Origin: Clitoria ternatea
Lineage: Eukaryota > Streptophyta > Magnoliopsida > Fabales > Fabaceae
Reading direction: 5' to 3'
DNA length: 64,000 nt
Assembly (NCBI GenBank): GCA_037962975.1
Contig: CM075669.1
Location: 194,502,501 to 194,566,500 of the forward strand
Position numbers and translations under genes: made by a program. Numbering within the stretch: position 1 is the stretch's first letter; each line of letters opens with the position of its first letter. Shown in pieces: positions 54,916-64,000 of the stretch. A model generated the notes under the pieces. It ran no database searches and was not told where the DNA came from. It saw only the letters and a program-made list of their open reading frames with translations.

Positions 54916-56678
54916 CAAGGAACATTATTAGTAAAAACATTCAAAAACCCATACATAAGGGGTAGGTCATAAATACCAAGAGAACTCTTGCCTTTCGAGG
55001 TAGCAAGCAACACTAACAATGAAGTCATAAACACGACTCGTGAAAAAATGATTTTTTTTATAATAGTCTACACCACATGGTTGGTTGATGACTAATCCAT
55101 GTCTAGAATAATGTCAAGACCTTTCACTAGTAAGCAGATCAAATCAACCTCAAACCTTCCTCATCAAGGATAAAACACACATCCTAACATACTAGCTTTG
55201 AGCCTAACCGGATACCGATAGTAGTATCTTATGACTCTGTTATATATTAATATCTGTGATACACAAAGGGACATTTATCTTCCTGATCTCACATGGCCTC
55301 GACTACCAACGTAACTACCTAAGGTGATCAGTCTGAGTAGTTCGATGCACCGCAGCTAAGGCTATGTGAAAAATAGGTGAACAACTTCCTTACGTACTCA
55401 AAGGCCCCTAATATACTTAATTAATCATAGTATAATTCATCTACATTAGTTCATATGTAAACTCTACACCGAAATGGTATTAGAAAGAATATATGGTGGC
55501 CAGCCATTGTTATTCTGTTCTAATGCCCATTCCAGGCAAAGTTCGAAAATAACTACTCATTGTATTTACTATTCTTACTCTCTTATTCAATCATCACATA
55601 ATTTTCAAGACATTGAATGACCTTTCCCTATCATTCTCTACCAACTATTATTTCATTGTTAACCTTAATGCAGCTTCACCACCCGATTACCCCACTCGGC
55701 AACTATTTTGAGATTTAAATTTCCTATGATCCCCCTCACACATGTAACTTACTACCAACCGTTTGATGAATCTTTACGAGCGCATCATTACACATGCTAA
55801 CTCAACCCCACTTAAGACATTCTATCATTTATAACCTATTCAGTCATTAGGTGTTCACAGCGTCACTTTTAAATTACTCATTTATCATCTACGTTCAAGA
55901 CTTTGAGAAACTTTTATTTATCCAAACTTTTCATATATTAAGGATATGGGAGGATCACCCTCCTTAATATTTTTCTTATCGTCCTATAGCTAGAGTTTAT
56001 TTGGAATACCGGTGGCTCTCGTTATGTCTCTTAATGAATTAAATGTTAACCGACACCGGACTAATTATAATCTTCAACATTAATCATGGTATCGAGTGGA
56101 ATTTTCTTACCTATCATACTCCCCAGATATTAACCAACTTATCAATTATTCTCAATCACAATACCTTTAGTGTTTTACAACTATAGGATAATTTTGTTGC
56201 CTACGGCTAGACATAAGATATATTTATGTATTTAAATAGGTACAAAAGATTAGGACAGCCACAACACTTCAATCAACATTTACCAAGTAAGTTAACTAGA
56301 GTCGATCACGGAGTGGAATGCATTGCCATAAGGACCTGAAAATGTTAGTTTTCAAATCAAACATTCATCAACAGACTTCACATCACAATATACCATTTAG
56401 ACAATTCAATCAAAGACTTATTCAAAAGTCCAAGTATTCAAGCAATTTAATATGATTTTAATTTAATAATTATTCAGACTTAAACAAACAGGGTGAAATA
56501 ATACTAAATATTCCTCAACATATTTCACATCACAACATACAATTTAAATAATTTAATCTAGCACTTAATTAAATAATCCCTACCTCCGGGCAAACAAAAT
56601 TAAATAATATTAGATTTTTAGTTATCGCTTACAATTATGTGGCCTGTATAAAAATATTGACCTAGTGGGAAGCAAAAT

Positions 56679-56690
56679 GCTCTGATACCA
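56679..56690 (-). other. Element D copy 2 primer binding site (initiator tRNA-Met)
   Basis: Minus strand TGGTATCAGAGC, followed four bases later by the LTR edge at 56694 (TGTCATATCC on the plus strand). Confidence 0.92.
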
Positions 56691-56693
56691 CTC

Positions 56694-56750
56694 TGTCATA
56701 TCCTACTTTAAATTCAATAATGCCTACTCTATCTTAATGAATTCAATTTC
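56694..56750 (-). repeat. Truncated LTR of element D copy 2 and breakpoint to Ogre
   Basis: Only the first 57 bases of the LTR edge remain and match 48857-48912. The sequence then switches to Ogre (equivalent of 14982). ATTTC at 56746-56750 fits both partners, so the join has about five bases of microhomology. Confidence 0.85.
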
Positions 56751-57873
56751 CTGTAGAGGATCCCCCTTCTGTGCCTCTTTTCTCAAGGAGCTTAAGTATT
56801 TCTGCCATTTGTTCCTTGATTTGGCCAAGCTCATTCCTCATATCTTCAACCAAGCATTCCGGTTCTGTCTTGAGTCTTGTTTGCAGTCAGGTTTGATATG
56901 GATGCTTCGGTCCCTTTCTCTCCGTGATGTGTATTCAAAAAACTTAGCACGGTAACAAATATGGTTAGAGCAAGAAACAAAAAAAATGCAAGCTTTCAAA
57001 AATATCACTAGGCGATTAGAAATTTTGACAAGTATCATAGAAATTATTCCTTAGAACGTCTTGTTCAAAAGTACTAAATTAAGATAATAAAAATTAACAT
57101 GAGATCCTTTTATTATTAAAAATACAACATTTTATTACAAACAAGGTCAGTCTTCCTTTGCTCTTGCAATCATCGCCCTCATATTCTCAAGTTTACAATA
57201 CTGAATAAAGGTTGAAATCTCTTCTGGCGTGCCGAGTGGATTTACCATTGCTTTCGTTCTTTTTAATAAATAGGGGATATCTTCAATGTTCCATTGGCTA
57301 AACTGGTTAACTCAGTAAAAAGTTTCATCCAAGAATGGACTAAATCATTTATTTTTGCCACATCATTCTTCATCACTTACATTATCTCTTGGTACCTTTC
57401 CTTATCCTCCATTGCCTACCACTTTTCCATATTGATCTCTCACTCACAAGCATTCATGACATCATTAACTTGTTATTCCAGTATGTTAATTTGTGCTTGC
57501 ATGAGATCTTTCTGAGTTTGAGCTTCTTCCCTACTTTTTACCAATATCTCCCTTAATGGTTGCTTATCTGCCATCATGACATCTTTTTGCCTGGGTTTAG
57601 TTTTCAACTGAGCATTTGCCACCCGAAGACATTGATCGAGTTGCCTCATGTATCCTTCCTCAATTCTCTACCTCTTGTTGACATCTTCAAAAGCATGTTC
57701 AACTTCACAGCTTTTTCTTTTCAGAGATGAAGATTCTTGTTGAGCTTTAATCAATTCATCCTCCAAGACTTTGTTTTTCTCTACCATGGCTGCTAGTTTG
57801 GCTTTCACATCCTTGACCTTTTCACTCTCATGGGGAGTTTGGATAGGAAAAGCATCATATGTGGAAATGCTAG
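56751..57873 (-). pseudogene. Ogre ORF1 C-terminal part and gag start (copy 2)
   Basis: Matches 14982-16109 over 1.1 kb. It encodes the same coiled coil (EDELIKAQQE, KSREEAQTQKDLMQAQINILE) and ORF1 tail ending near 57130, then the spacer and first gag codons. Stops are scattered and partly different from copy 1. The left end is the D junction; the right end carries the gctag target duplication (57869-57873) of the solo LTR. Confidence 0.85.
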
Positions 57874-59383
57874 TGATAAGTGTGCATTGTGTATTGTTTT
57901 TAGTTATTTTTAGGTCTAGTTTTTAGGATTTTTGCATATTGCTTCTACTAGATTCCCTTGATTTTGATTTCTTTCCGCTATTACTACTTGGTTCTTCCTA
58001 TTTTCATAGGATTAATGATCTTCTAGGTCTATTTTGAGGGAAAATGGGAAAGTAGATGAAAGAAGAGACCTATGAGACCCTATGGAGTACATATAGGCAA
58101 AGGTTGGAGGAAATCACTACGGGTGGTGGCCAACCATTGGCAGTGGTTAGCTATGGAAAAAAGGAAATTGGTGGCAGAACCTACCACTGGCCGTGGTTGG
58201 CTCTATTTAAGGGCAAAACATCATCAGCATCACCACCACTGGTCGTGGTTGCCACCATTACCAGTGGTTAGCACTGTGGAGCAAAGCAGAGCAAGTCAGA
58301 ACCCACCACTGGCTGTGGTTGTTCCTATTGGTCATAGAAAATATGAATTTATAGTTTAAAAAAGAACAGAACCTGAACCACTGGCCATGGTTATCCCTTA
58401 CGAGGCCCAAATCTTTTAATTGTTTAGGGATTTAAATGGGCACTCTAGAGGATTTGAGGGGATGACTTCATAGACAGATTTTGACACACCTTTTGGGAGA
58501 TTTTGAAGAACTCTTTGGGAAGATTTCATTGGTAATCAAGAGTCAAATTCATCAAGAGTAATCGAATCTATAGATTCAGGGGGAAGAATTAAAAATCCTA
58601 GTGAGCACTAATTTGTAATTTCTGAATCCCTAGTTTACACTTTTGATATCTTTTATGTTTGGCATTCATTTAGTGATGTGTGACATGATGACAACAATCC
58701 TTATGGCACACTAAACTCTTTTCTTGGGGCTAAGGATGTAGTATGCCTATGTGTTACAATTAATTATTCTTCGTATTCTAATTCATATGATTTTAATCTC
58801 TATTCAATTTATGTATGCCTACTGCTTCTGCAAGACTTAGAGATAAGCGTAGATGATCACAAATTATATGGGTAATCGAGAGATTGACATGTAATTCGAA
58901 AATACCTAAATTGAACCTATGATTTTGATTTACGACGGTAAACGAAATTGTTTAAGGGATTAATCGAATTTCCATAGAACGTAAAAAGCCTAATTAACAA
59001 ATTGAACGTGGTTCTTTGGGAATTAGGCATGTTAATAGGCTTTCGAGAGGAAGGTATTAATTAACTTAGGGGAATCGCTTAAGGAAGGAAATCGTATAAT
59101 TGGATAGGCAAGTAACCTTTAATTTTGATACTGGTGTATGAACCCTTATTACCCCAAGATTTACCTTTGATAAAATTTCCCAAACTTGCTCCGATTTTCT
59201 TTTACAAAAGACGTTGAATTTTCTGTTCTCTGATTTGTTGTTCATAATCGTTTTGGTAATTCATTTTAATCAAATTCCACTAGATAATTGAATCATCGTT
59301 ATAACTAGTACTTGGGCACAATCCCTGTGGGAACGATATCTTTTTATTACTTCGATACCTTGTGCACTTGCGGTTGGCTATTA
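57874..59383 (+). mobile_element. Solo LTR of family C
   Basis: Starts TGATAAGTGTGC and ends GGTTGGCTATTA, flanked by gctag on both sides (57869-57873 and 59384-59388). The target site is identical to that of the full element C copy at 16110, so both derive from one insertion. No internal sequence remains, as expected after LTR-LTR recombination. It carries the ACCACTGGCCGTGGT array at 58108-58400. Confidence 0.92.
58108..58400 (+). repeat. ACCACTGGCCGTGGT word array in solo LTR C
   Basis: About six to seven copies (ACCATTGGCAGTGGTT, ACCACTGGCCGTGGTT, ACCACTGGTCGTGGTT, ACCACTGGCTGTGGTT, ACCACTGGCCATGGTT). One unit present at 16555-16575 is missing here, so word number varies between copies. 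Confidence 0.87.
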
Positions 59384-60584
59384 GCTAGGATCTTTGAAAG
59401 GTAGCTTGATTATAGCAACTCTATTCAGAATCCATTGTGATAGCTTTCTTTAACGGCATGACTTCAGACACCTAGTTCTTTTCCTTTCTTATGAATCTTT
59501 CTCCAAGCATCTACGACATCTTTGATGATGACAACATTGTTTTCTCTTGTGAAATAATGGATGAAAGGAACTAGCAATTTTTCTTTTGGTGGTTGAAGTA
59601 GAGGGTAAGCGAGTTGCCACTTTATAATGACTGAATTATAGTCAATGCAGCCTTAAGTTCCTATAAGAGGCACATTGAAAACTTCCCAATCTACCTTTAT
59701 CCATTAAGGGTACCACCTGATTCTTTCCACAGACATCCCAGCTAAATGGCTTGCCCATTCACAACTGCTTTTCTTAGTTAACTTGCATATCCTTAGATTT
59801 GAGATAGGACACTCAACTTTGCCCATTTGACTAAAGACATGCGATGTGTGAGCCATACATACAACACAGGTAGGCAACAAATGATCCTTTTCCCATTTTG
59901 AGTATGACAAAAATCCATTGTGTAGTATACATCAGCCAGGATAGAGGTGATAGGATTTTCTCCCCTGAGCTTTTGAGTAAGAAAAACATCAATTGCCTTG
60001 TAATCAATATAATTATAAAGGCTAGGAAAGAAAACCACACCGTAAATAGTTAGTGCCAATGTATCCATGAATGCATCCCAATCTTCTATATCCGCCAAGT
60101 TGTGCAATTGTTGCTCCAAAAATCCTTATGCAAACCCCGAGACTTGATTTCTATTCAATTGTGCCCTTTTTAACACTTCAGGATTTAACTTAAGGATGCG
60201 AGCTATTACAAAGATAGATGCTTGATGCTCAGTTTGACGATACGGTATTTGATTTTCCAATGGTAAACCCAGTATTTGCTCAAACTCTTCCAATGCAGGA
60301 GCTAACTGAAAATCTTTGAAAGTGAAACATCGCAAAGGAGAATCATAAAATTGTTCTAGAGTAGTGATTGCCTCTGTCTGTACTTTGACCTTTAAGAGGT
60401 TCAAGATTTTCCTATATTTCCTTGCAAAAGTCATCTTCTGTGTAAGGCTCAACTTCTTTCCCAATGCTTGCAATTTAAGAGTATCAACCTTTCTGACCTT
60501 GAGGTGTAACAATTTTCTCAAACCTTGTGTTTTAATTGTATTAAGTCTCATGTTAATTTCCATTTCCATGTTGATACTTATCAA
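59384..60584 (-). pseudogene. Ogre ORF1, N-terminal domain (DUF7745-like)
   Basis: The ORF starts near 60584 (MEMEINMRLNTIKTQGLRKL) and continues through FYDSPLRCFTFKDFQLAPAL, EEFEQILGLPLENQIPY, a TAA at about 60125, LADIEDWDAFMDTLALTIYG, FPSLYNYIDYKAIDVFLTQK, ADVYYTMDFCHTQNGKRIIC and CLPVLYVWLTHRM. A frame change near 59790 precedes WASHLAGMSVERIRWYP and the end at the solo LTR. The pattern is that of the plant retroelement domain I know as DUF7745, found in ORF1 of Ogre elements and in dispersed plant proteins. The function is unknown. Beyond the solo LTR the protein continues as the coiled coil at 57873. Confidence 0.83.
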
Positions 60585-61335
60585 ACTTTAATTTTCACCT
60601 TTGTACAACAAAATAATGTAAAGTCAGATTATCAACTTGCAAACTATTTTTTTGAAAGATTTTTTTAAATAGTGAATAACTTGACAATTTATTTACAGGA
60701 ATGAGTAACAAGTCAAGTGAATGTTTATCTCATGTTGTCTTAAGTCAGGTTTTTCCAAAAAGGCCATCTAATGGGTTCTAAGGTTTTTTTAATGTGATTC
60801 CTTACCAATGGTTGTTATTCTTGGTTCTAAAAGGCCACCAAAGCTAAGATTCTATTTATGAGCTGATCATAACAGTAGGGGTTCCTACATGGTGTGGGCA
60901 TCATAAATAGAATCATACTATGCCTGAGATTTTCACGCGGATCAAGATGGGAACGAATGTACCAGATGACACCGGTAATAATCTCTCCTAACTTATGTCT
61001 TTTGCGGGGCTCGGGTATAGGGTCCCTTCTCAATAATGTGTGTAATAATGTGAGTGTTATGTGTGTGGGGCATTCATACTTGAATTTTTACCTATTATGC
61101 ACAATGAACAAACACAAGATAAAACAAATAATACATGTCTTCTACCCTATGGTTCTAAATTAAAGCAATAAAGAAGTAGGAAAAACATAAACAATATAAA
61201 TTAAAAATAAACAGAAAATTAATTAAACAATGAGAATAACAGAATAAATAAATAAATAAATAAATAAATACGATGAAATAACTAATAATCAATAAAAATA
61301 TACAAGATCAATTTAACAGGCTTGACTCTTAAAAA
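60585..61335 (-). other. Ogre 5' leader
   Basis: About 750 bases between ORF1 and the primer site. There is a (TAAA)n/(AATA)n run at 61243-61271. A short ORF at 60827-61033 (MRRDPIPEPRKRHKL) has no recognisable domain. Long leaders are usual in Ogre. Confidence 0.75.
61243..61271 (+). repeat. (AATA)n microsatellite
   Basis: About seven units of AAAT/AATA in the Ogre leader. Confidence 0.9.
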
Positions 61336-61353
61336 TGCCCAATGGAGTCGCCA
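61336..61353 (-). other. Ogre primer binding site (tRNA-Arg type)
   Basis: Minus strand TGGCGACTCCATTGGGCA, close to the tRNA-Arg-complementary site known for Ogre (TGGCGACTCCACTGGGGA). It lies two bases inside the LTR edge at 61356, where the LTR ends ...CCCCGGTCGCGACA on the minus strand. Confidence 0.88.
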
Positions 61354-61355
61354 AC

Positions 61356-61894
61356 TGTCGCGACCGGGGTCTTGGTTCATGACACAGACTGGGATAATGC
61401 AATAAAAAAGAAAACAAAACCGTATTGGAATAAGGCCCTTAGGAGGCCTAAAAACTAAAGGGTTCAGGGAGTCGCCACTAATATTTATTAAGGAAAATAT
61501 CTGGAAAACCATTAGATGGCACTGGTTTTTAAAATGAGATTCTGTTTGGTCCGGGAGTCGAATTACAGTTAGGGAAGGTATTAGCACCCCACACTGTCTG
61601 TCCTAAAGCGGTTACCAAAATTGATCATGTATAGTTTTAAAAATGATAATTAAATATTTCATCCTTCATAAAAAATACAATAATGATAGATGTTATTTAC
61701 ATACAATATACACTTGAACAAAATGATAATAAGGACATTTAACAAATATAAATAGAAATAAAATTAAATTAAATAATAGGATTATCATCTAATTTTTCAT
61801 TTATGAATTCAAAGGAAAATAAACAAACAAGTTATTAAAAGATAGTAAAAAGAAATAGAATAAAATAAAAATAAAAACAAAAACAATTAGACAT
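61356..61894 (-). repeat. Ogre 5' LTR (partial)
   Basis: Starts TGTCGCGACCGGGG on the plus strand, with a GC-richer end containing GGGAGTCGCCAC and GGTATTAGCACCCC. Then it becomes AT-rich and is interrupted at 61895 by the TGTAACATCCC start of F. Ogre LTRs are several kb, so most of it is missing or lies beyond F. Confidence 0.82.
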
Positions 61895-64000
61895 TGTAAC
61901 ATCCCAAATTTTGAAGAAAATAAGTTTATTGAATAAAAATAATTAATTATTTATGGTCCAATGATTATGGGAAAATTAACTAGACATTAGAGGTGAATTA
62001 TCGGTAAATTGAGAATTACCAGAATTAGATGATTTAACAGACGGTGTGGGACCCACTTGGTCAAATTGGATATTTGATGGGTCTAGAATACTTAGAAAAT
62101 GATTGTGGTTAAGGTGGTATAGTTAAAATAATTTTTGGTGTTGATGGGATAATTATTCAGACACGACATATATTATTAAACGGGGAAATACGAGCCAAAT
62201 GGAATTAAAAGAAAACTAAAAATCTCATTTCTTTCCCCCATTCCACCATAGCCTCTTTTCTCTCTCTCATTTGGCCCTTTTGCCCATTGGATAATGGGAA
62301 TTATTACCCATTGAAAAAAGTGACATGATGCACCCTTTTACCCAATGTGTAATGCGCAATTTTCACTACAATTTCCCTCTCTTTCTCTCTATCACCGTGG
62401 GCTTCCCTCTCTTCTCCTCTCATCTTCACTTTTCTTTTTCTCTTCCTCCCTCTCATGGAAAAACCAAACCACCTCATTCTCCTTCCATTTCTTGCCCAAA
62501 ATTAAAACTAATTATGGATTTATGGAGCATTTATGGGACATGGAAGCTTTGCTTAGGTCATCTCCTTCTCCCTCCTTCACCATTTTTATTTTGGCATTAG
62601 CATGGATATGAGGTAAGGATTTCTTGCCTTCTTGATATTTCAATTGTGGTTTATGATGTTTGGGCTTGAAATGGTAATGTTAGAGATTATGGGTGTTAAG
62701 GAAAATGTGAAACCCTAGGCTTTGATGGATTAGAGACATGATTTTTTATTATGGTTTTGTGTTGTGAATGGATGAGGGATTGATGTGTTTATAAGGATTT
62801 AATGGAATGGATGGAAGTTAATTATTGTTGGAAATTTTAATGGAAAACCCTAAGTGTTTAATTTTAGGGGTTTTGGCAAAATTAGTAAATTTGATGATGT
62901 TGGATGCTTTAGAATGATGTTTATGAGGGAATGAGTTTATAGAAGTATTGGAATGGAGTATTGATATTGATGAATTTTGAGTTAAGTTGATGCTATTTGA
63001 ATGATAAAAAATATGAACTAGGCTCATGATGTTATGTATGATGGTTTATGCATGTGAAACCCAAACCATAGGGTAGATAACCATTGGGACCATTGATTAC
63101 TGTTTACATTGATTGGCACTTTGATGATGATATAATGTTTGTAATGATGTATGAAAATTAATGGAATTGATGATTGAAGATTTGTATGAAATCCTTAAGA
63201 ATTGATAAATTTAGGGCTTTTGGCATAGATGGTGAAATTAGTGATGTTTGGAAATCATTGGTGTTAAATTACTAAGGTTCCAATCTTGAGATTTAAGGAA
63301 TTGAGTTTGAGGATGGATATATGATGTCATTGATTATGATGATGATCATAAGGGTAGATAACCATAAGTAAAGGATAAATGAAATGAGGCTTATGATTCA
63401 ATGAGGTTTTAGGTCATGATGTGTGCCACTTGAATTTATTGTTTGATGATGGCCTTAAATGAAGCTAAAAGGCTTATGTTGAACTTGAATGATAGTGATG
63501 ACGATTGGATGATTCATATGATGATTTGGATGCCTTAAGGATAAGGGATGTGATATTGTGGTTGTTGGGTTTGGTTCGCCCTTTGAGATTTAGAGAATCA
63601 TGGTTTTGGGAAAGGAATTCTCGAAGCCTAACACAAGCGTGTGAATTGGTGTTTATACAAGTCTAAGACTTGATACAATCCCCATAGGATGTTAACAATT
63701 TATTAGAATTGTGATGATGCCTTATGATGGCTCATTGACTGAATGTATGTATGTGTAATGTGTAGATTGTAATCCGGGCAATGAGGCAGAATAATCGGAG
63801 CATTCTAGTTGTGATTGTTCTCTCGAGGTAGGAGAGGATTTTACATTTCAATTGCATGAGTTGAAAGGTTGATGATGAATGTATATGATTTATACTCATG
63901 CTTGCCTTGCCATGATTTAGTTAATATAATAAGTTGAGTGATGCTTGTTGAATGAAGATATTGGCAATTTATTGGCCTTGAAAATGATACGAATATGTAT
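61895..64000 (+). mobile_element. LTR-like sequence F (chromovirus-like), runs off window
   Basis: Begins TGTAACATCCCAAATTTTG directly inside the Ogre LTR, the same start class as LTRs D, E and H. A CT-rich stretch at 62220-62480 is followed by mainly GT/A-rich noncoding sequence. AGGGTAGATAACCAT occurs near 63073 and 63352. The plus ORFs at 62325-62611 lie in low-complexity pyrimidine sequence and are not convincing. The other end, and so the target duplication, is outside the window. Confidence 0.65.

Larger units (their letters stand above)
53869..56693 (-). mobile_element. Element D copy 2, internal region
   Basis: Minus-strand, from the primer site at 56679-56690 down to the polypurine tract beside the LTR (minus GGACAAAATTTTTAAAAGCTGGGGTGAAG in two parts: GGACAAAATTTTTAAAAG and CTGGGGTGAAG). 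Only about 2.8 kb, against about 4-5 kb for an intact chromovirus interior: pol downstream of the RT start is missing. It preserves the uninterrupted target of LTR E at 54911-54915. Confidence 0.82.

Noticed and set aside
57874..59383. This LTR as the 3' LTR of the element C copy at 16110
   Set aside because: Its left flank is Ogre ORF1 with the gctag target, not element C internal sequence or a polypurine tract, so it is a separate solo LTR.
62325..62611. Two overlapping plus ORFs near the right end
   Set aside because: They sit in a CT-rich stretch of an LTR-like sequence, and in both frames give Phe/Leu/Ser/Pro-rich peptides without a recognisable family.

Overview
The window is plant nuclear DNA made almost entirely of nested transposable elements; I see no intact host gene, tRNA, rRNA or CRISPR. 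The mix (Athila/Calypso-like gypsy elements with tRNA-Asp primer sites, an Ogre/Tat element with a tRNA-Arg primer site, chromovirus-like LTRs starting TGTAACA, and a CACTA transposon with captured gene pieces) suggests pericentromeric heterochromatin of a dicot, most likely a papilionoid legume. The genus cannot be settled from sequence alone.

Layout. 1-10689: element A, minus-strand Athila/Calypso-like, youngest looking, with long gag and pol ORFs; its 3' LTR runs off the left edge. It sits in the reverse transcriptase of element B, a minus-strand Ogre (10690-16109: RT start, spliced-intron region, protease plus G-patch, gag, ORF1 tail). Element C, a plus-strand Athila-like copy, is inserted in Ogre ORF1 (16110-21003) and is cut inside its RT. 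A block of degenerate minus-strand chromovirus D follows (21004-56750), arranged internal - LTR - internal. Solo LTR E (21882-47050) interrupts the first D copy and itself carries three insertions: G (23765-36776, a full-length plus-strand Athila-like element with a third ORF), H (38329-42093, minus-strand solo LTR) and I (42274-46386, a CACTA element carrying fragments that look like a fluoride exporter gene and a symplekin gene). At 56751-61894 the Ogre reappears: a second copy of the ORF1 tail, a solo LTR of family C at the same target site, then ORF1, 5' leader, primer site and LTR. From 61895 to the end is an LTR-like sequence F.

History. Target-site duplications support E (gtaat), H (cggat), I (gat) and C (gctag); G has an imperfect one (tggtg/tgttg). 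The second D copy keeps the uninterrupted E target. A segment equivalent to 14982-21003 flanks the D block on both sides, with short microhomology at both breakpoints.

Most unusual signal. LTRs of A, C, G and H each contain many copies of a short family-typical word (CACTCGG; ACCACTGGCCGTGGT; CGCTYAAGCG; H has both the first and third). In A and G these lie upstream of a TATA box. G carries a second, larger array of its word inside the element, followed by another TATA box and the third ORF, which looks like an internal promoter built on the same plan as the LTR promoter.
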